Below, one piece after another: positions 60,265 to 64,000 of a stretch of 64,000 nt of DNA (the first letter of the stretch is position 1; every line of letters starts with the position of its first letter). The notes under the pieces are model-generated. The model was not told the origin of the DNA. It ran no database searches and was given only the letters and a program-made list of their open reading frames with translations. A program made the position numbers and the translations under genes. The stretch lies in NCBI RefSeq assembly GCF_012317045.1, contig NZ_CP051154.1, positions 3,286,001 to 3,350,000 on the forward strand. Reading direction: 5' to 3'. The stretch is from Leifsonia sp. PS1209 (GTDB lineage: Bacteria > Actinomycetota > Actinomycetes > Actinomycetales > Microbacteriaceae).

Positions 60265-61071
60265 ATGGGGACGAAGAGTCGTGTCGCTGTCGGTGCCGGT
60301 GTTTCCACGGTCGCGGTCGGGCTTCTCGCGTGGGCGCGGGTCAGGAAGGCTCAGGACGCGCTGGAGGCGAATCGGGTCCGGCTCAATGAGACGCTGCCCG
60401 TGCACTCCAAGTGGTGGCGGGACGCGGCCAAGGTGGACGGCGAGCTGTTGTACGTGGCCATCGGCGACAGTGCAGCGCAGGGCATCGGCGCCTCCGCCCC
60501 GCGCAACAGTTACGTCGGTGTGATCGCCGACCACATCAAGGCCGCGACCGGTCGCTCGGTCCGGATGGTCAACCTCAGCGTGTCCGGCGCCACCGTCGCC
60601 CTCGCGGTGGCCGATCAGCTACCGCGGTTCGCCGAGCTGAAACCGGATATCGTCACCGTCGCCATCGGCGCCAACGACATCGCCGCGTTCGACCCCGACC
60701 TGTTCGAGCAGGGCATCCGGAAGGTGTTCGACGCCGTCCCCCAGGATGCGATCGTGGCCGACCTGCCCTGCTTCTACCTGCCGTGGAACGAGAAGAAGGT
60801 CGCCGTCGGCAACGCCATCCTGCGCCGCGTCGCCGCCGAGCGCGGGCTCACCGTCGTCCCGCTGCACGACACCATGAAGCGGCAGGGGCTGCGCGGCATA
60901 GTCACCCAGTTCGCCGAAGACCTGTTCCATCCGAACGACCGCGGCTACCGGGTGTGGGCGTCCGCGTTCCTGCCGGCCGTCACCGCCCACGTGGTCCGCC
61001 GGTTCCCGCGCCGCCCCGTCACCGCGGCGACCCAGCAAGCGCAGCAGCTACCGGGGGCGCAGGCCAGCTGA
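60265..61071 (+). CDS. SGNH/GDSL-family hydrolase
   Basis: A 268-residue hydrolase with an N-terminal membrane anchor or signal-like helix (about 5-22). The GDSAAQG block is near 66-72 (catalytic Ser), GANDIA near 138-143 and DLFHPNDRGY near 227-236 with the Asp and His. It acts as esterase or acyl hydrolase, probably outside the membrane. First gene of the right chromosomal flank, downstream of tRNA-Ser. Confidence 0.85.
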   Translation: MGTKSRVAVGAGVSTVAVGLLAWARVRKAQDALEANRVRLNETLPVHSKWWRDAAKVDGELLYVAIGDSAAQGIGASAPRNSYVGVIADHIKAATGRSVRMVNLSVSGATVALAVADQLPRFAELKPDIVTVAIGANDIAAFDPDLFEQGIRKVFDAVPQDAIVADLPCFYLPWNEKKVAVGNAILRRVAAERGLTVVPLHDTMKRQGLRGIVTQFAEDLFHPNDRGYRVWASAFLPAVTAHVVRRFPRRPVTAATQQAQQLPGAQAS

Positions 61072-61136
61072 CCGGCAGCTGACCGGCAGTGGATGCCCGG
61101 GGCGGCGCAGCACGACGCCTTCCCGCCCCGGAGCCA

Positions 61137-62072
61137 TCACCCCTTCGACGTGCCCGGCGCCAGGTGCGACAGCACCCGCTCCCACGCGGGGATCACCACG
61201 AGGTGACCGGCGCCCGGCATCATCTCGACCCGTGCATCCGGGATCGCCTTCTGGTACCAGCTGGCGTGGGCGTTGCCAGCGAGCGGGTCGGCCTGGCCGT
61301 TGACGATGAGCGTCTTCGCCGCGATATCGGCGAGGTCGAAGCCCCAGGGGCGCGCGGTGTAGCTGAGGATGTCGGCCGCGACACCGCCAGGACCCTGCCG
61401 GAAGGCGTCTTTGAGCATCCGGCCGAGGCGGTCGCGGGCTCCCGGCCTGGCGAGCGCTGCGTCGTCGACCGGGGATGCGCCGAGCAGGTCGAGAGGCACG
61501 TCGGCTTCCTGGTCCGCGGCGTTCACCGCGTCGGCCTGCGGCTGCAGCATTCCGCTCAGCTGAGCGAGCGCGGCATCCGGTTCGAGCGTCGCCAGGTGGT
61601 CGGACATGGCCTGCAACTGCGGGTCGATCCACTCGACCGCGTCGTTCGGAGCAGGCGTGCCGATGATGGCGACGCGGTCGGCGATGTCGGGGTGCCTGGC
61701 CGCGAACGCGAGGGCGATGCGACCGCCGGCCGACCAGCCGGCGATGCCGATGGTCTTCGGGCGGTTGACGCCCATGCCCGACTCGTCCCTGTTCATCGAC
61801 CGCAGGTATTCGGCGATGTCGTCCGCCGCCTGCGTGATGCTCGGCCAGGTGCCGGCCGGGAGCGGGTCGCTCGAACCGTAGCCCGGGCGGTCGAATGACA
61901 GGATGTGCACGTTCCTGGTGCTCGACGCATCCGGATCCGGGTCGAAGACGGACGACCCGGGGGCCGGGTGGCAGAACACCACGATGCGCTCCGCCATCGA
62001 ATCGCCGAGCGCGGTCACGCCGAGCTTGCGGCCGGACGCCAGTGTGAAGGTCAGATTCGCCATGCCGCCCAT
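61137..62072 (-). CDS. alpha/beta hydrolase
   Basis: A 311-residue alpha/beta-hydrolase fold protein. CHPAPGSS (oxyanion region), SFDRPGYGSS, the nucleophile elbow GWSAGG near 104-109 and PGAGHLVVIPAW with the late His. The ATG at 62072 has GAGGGG four bases upstream; 62063 is an alternative. It is divergent from radA. Substrate unknown. Confidence 0.85.
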   Translation of the reverse strand: MGGMANLTFTLASGRKLGVTALGDSMAERIVVFCHPAPGSSVFDPDPDASSTRNVHILSFDRPGYGSSDPLPAGTWPSITQAADDIAEYLRSMNRDESGMGVNRPKTIGIAGWSAGGRIALAFAARHPDIADRVAIIGTPAPNDAVEWIDPQLQAMSDHLATLEPDAALAQLSGMLQPQADAVNAADQEADVPLDLLGASPVDDAALARPGARDRLGRMLKDAFRQGPGGVAADILSYTARPWGFDLADIAAKTLIVNGQADPLAGNAHASWYQKAIPDARVEMMPGAGHLVVIPAWERVLSHLAPGTSKG

Positions 62073-62178
62073 TGAACCCCTCACAACCGACACTGGCCAG
62101 CAGTTGTCCACAGTCCGCGCGATCCTCCGCCCGATGACGGTGGTCCCCCGTAGTGTGAAACCGGATCGAGGAGGTTGC

Positions 62179-63540
62179 GTGGCGAAGGCTCAGCTCAACT
62201 ATCGCTGCACGGAGTGCGGCTGGACGACGGCCAAGTGGGCCGGCCGCTGCGGCGAGTGCCAGGAGTGGGGCACCGTCACGGAGGCCACGGCGCCGACGGG
62301 AGTCCTGCGCGCGCTCAAGCCCGTCTCGATCGGGGCGGACCGCGCCGCCCGCTCCATCACCGACATCGACACGGCCACGGTCAGTCACTGGCCGAGCGGC
62401 ATCGCCGAGTTCGACCGCGTTCTGGGCGGCGGCATCGTGCCGGGCGCCGCCATCCTGCTGAGCGGAGAGCCCGGCGTCGGCAAGTCCACCCTCCTGCTCG
62501 AGGTCGCCTCCCGCGCGGCCCGCGCCCGGTCGCGCGTGCTCTACGTGAGCGCGGAGGAGTCGGTGAGCCAGGTCAGGATGCGCGCAGAGCGCACGGGGGC
62601 GATGCACGACCACCTCTTCCTCGCCTCGGAGACCGACCTCGCCACCATCGTCGGCCAGATCGACGCCGTCGACCCGCAACTCGTCATCGTCGACTCGGTG
62701 CAAACGGTGTCCAGCAGCAACGGCGAGGGTCTCGCGGGCGGACCGAGCCAAGTCAGAGAGGTCGCGAGCACGCTCATCCGGGTGGCGAAAGACCGCAACC
62801 TGCCCGTGCTGCTCGTCGGCCACGTCACCAAAGACGGCTCCATCGCCGGGCCGCGCCTGCTCGAACACCTGGTGGATGTGGTCTGCCAGTTCGAGGGAGA
62901 CCGCCAGACCGCGCTCCGCTTCGTCCGGGCGCTCAAGAACCGCTTCGGCCCCACCGACGAGGTCGGCTGCTTCGAGATGTCGGGCGACGGCATCGTGGAG
63001 GTCGCCGACCCGAGCGGGCTGTTCCTCAGCCGCACCACCACGCCGGTCTCCGGCACCTGCGTCACGGTCGCGATGGAGGGGCGCCGCCCGCTCCCGGTCG
63101 AGGTGCAGGCGCTCGTCGTGGCCACCACGGCCCCCAACCCGCGCCGCGTCACGAACGGCGTCGACTCCTCCAGGGTCGCCATGCTGCTCGCCGTCCTCGA
63201 ACGCCGCGCCGGCATCCGCCTCGGCGACAAAGACGTCTACGTCTCCACGGTCGGCGGCGTGCGCCTCACCGAGCCGGGCGCCGACCTGGCCATCGCCCTC
63301 GCCATCGCGTCCGCCGCCAACGAGAAGGCCATCCCGCACACGCTCGCGGCGTTCGGCGAGATCAGCCTGGCGGGCGAGATCCGTCCCGTCGCCAGCGGCA
63401 AGCAGCGGGCGGCGGAGGCCACCCGCCTCGGCTTCACCACCCGGGTGGATGCGCGCAGCGAGAGCATCCGCGAAGCCCTCCGCGTGGCGTTCACCGCCGC
63501 GATCTCCGACCGCGAGCGGGAGCTCGACGCCGCGTTCTGA
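62179..63540 (+). CDS. radA: DNA repair protein RadA
   Basis: A 453-residue branch-migration helicase-like protein. A zinc finger with C10, C13, C24 and C27 (CTECGW, CGECQEW) is followed by a RecA-like ATPase with Walker A GEPGVGKST at 97-105, the RadA motif KNRFGPTDE near 254-262 and a Lon-protease-like C-terminal domain. The GTG start has GAGGAGG four bases upstream. Housekeeping gene. Confidence 0.94.
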   Translation: MAKAQLNYRCTECGWTTAKWAGRCGECQEWGTVTEATAPTGVLRALKPVSIGADRAARSITDIDTATVSHWPSGIAEFDRVLGGGIVPGAAILLSGEPGVGKSTLLLEVASRAARARSRVLYVSAEESVSQVRMRAERTGAMHDHLFLASETDLATIVGQIDAVDPQLVIVDSVQTVSSSNGEGLAGGPSQVREVASTLIRVAKDRNLPVLLVGHVTKDGSIAGPRLLEHLVDVVCQFEGDRQTALRFVRALKNRFGPTDEVGCFEMSGDGIVEVADPSGLFLSRTTTPVSGTCVTVAMEGRRPLPVEVQALVVATTAPNPRRVTNGVDSSRVAMLLAVLERRAGIRLGDKDVYVSTVGGVRLTEPGADLAIALAIASAANEKAIPHTLAAFGEISLAGEIRPVASGKQRAAEATRLGFTTRVDARSESIREALRVAFTAAISDRERELDAAF

Positions 63541-63592
63541 CCCGCGGGGTCGCGCGCAGTTTCGCTGACCCGCGGGGGCGCGCGCAGTTTCG

Positions 63593-63768
63593 GCGAGATG
63601 CCAGTAACTGCAGCGAAACGCCCGGGATCCGCCACAGTTGGTGGCATCTCGCGAACGCGAGCGGGCGCTCGACGCCGCATCCTGACCCGGGGTGGCGCGC
63701 CAAGCTCGCGAGATGCCAGTAACTGTCGCAAAACGCCCGGGATGCGCGACAGTTACTGGCATCTCGCG
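63593..63768. repeat. two REP-like palindromic units
   Basis: Unit 1 has arms at 63593-63610 and 63635-63652 (one arm imperfect); unit 2 has perfect 23-bp arms at 63707-63729 and 63746-63768. Both share the arm sequence GCGAGATGCCAGTAACTG and a loop containing AAACGCCCGGGAT. A direct repeat GACCCGCGGGG..CGCGCGCAGTTTCG precedes them (about 63539-63592). Confidence 0.8.
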
Positions 63769-63816
63769 GCCGCAACCGCGACCCCAGCCGCAACCGCCGC
63801 CGCAACCGGCGCGGCC

Positions 63817-64000
63817 TCAGTCCAGGATGAACTGCTTCGACTCCGCCGACTCGATGCCGGACACCGACGTGGTCAAGTGGTACGACGCCCCGCCGGCCGG
63901 AACCTGCTCGCGCGTCTGCTGGCACGTGGCCGGGTCGGAGCGCGTCCTGTCCCACTCGATCGGCGTCTGCGACGACACCGTCTTGCCCGGTTGCAGCAGC
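63817..64000 (-). CDS. C-terminus of a gene running off the window
   Basis: The last 60 residues end in ESKQFILD and a TGA. The visible part (ATCQQTREQVPAG, YHLTTSV) looks like a beta-rich secreted or lipoprotein domain with a cysteine. No family recognised. The gene starts beyond 64,000. Confidence 0.6.
   Translation of the reverse strand, partial: LLQPGKTVSSQTPIEWDRTRSDPATCQQTREQVPAGGASYHLTTSVSGIESAESKQFILD

Overview
The window looks like chromosome from a high-GC actinobacterium, probably Microbacteriaceae. This rests on GC-rich codon use, many GTG starts with AAGGAG-type ribosome sites, and core genes such as rarA and radA. It divides into a left chromosomal flank (1-16.9 kb), an integrated mobile island of about 43 kb (16,943-60,097), and a right chromosomal flank (60.1-64 kb).

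Left flank: an ABC importer operon ends in a glycerophosphodiester phosphodiesterase and an inositol-monophosphatase-like enzyme. It is followed by rarA, a reductase, a MarR/esterase pair sharing a twin operator, a sugar-isomerase-like gene, an ECF sigma factor with a membrane-anchored partner, a four-gene redox operon closed by its own TetR regulator, and an XRE regulator divergent from an EmrB-type drug exporter.

Island: the tRNA-Ser(CGA) gene at 60,074-60,163 supplies the attachment site. A 31-bp copy of its 3' end lies at 16,943-16,973, and a tyrosine integrase sits beside the intact tRNA. Only a MobF-type relaxase and ArdC/ParB-like accessory proteins are present, with no conjugation channel, so it is best read as an integrative mobilizable element. 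Its cargo is: (1) 17.5-22.2 kb, a divergent cluster with a ubiquitin-like protein, a cysteine-free DUF6791/E1-like protein and a DUF6527-like metal protein on one side, and an XRE regulator, an ImmA/IrrE peptidase and a proteasome-like Ntn-hydrolase on the other; (2) 25-37 kb, membrane, lipid and ion functions (PAP2, two-component system, DedA, Lgt, ClC, SulP, three cation-diffusion transporters with ArsR and MerR regulators); (3) 37.3-47.2 kb, a fluoride-resistance regulon in which four fluoride (crcB) riboswitches head four transcripts: MFS plus a Cys-rich protein; two MutS-like ATPases plus a phosphatase; UspA, a phosphatase and two CrcB/Fluc subunits; and enolase; (4) a RES/Xre toxin-antitoxin pair; (5) 48.6-53.6 kb, a sulfur/persulfide module (LysR, YeiH, CoA-disulfide reductase-rhodanese, thioredoxin, CstR-like regulator, DsrE-like protein).

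Right flank: an SGNH hydrolase, an alpha/beta hydrolase divergent from radA, a pair of REP-like palindromes, and the C-terminus of a gene that runs off the window.

The two most notable systems are the four-riboswitch fluoride regulon and the ubiquitin-like conjugation cassette placed back to back with a proteasome-like hydrolase. All functional statements come from reading motifs by eye; no database search was run.
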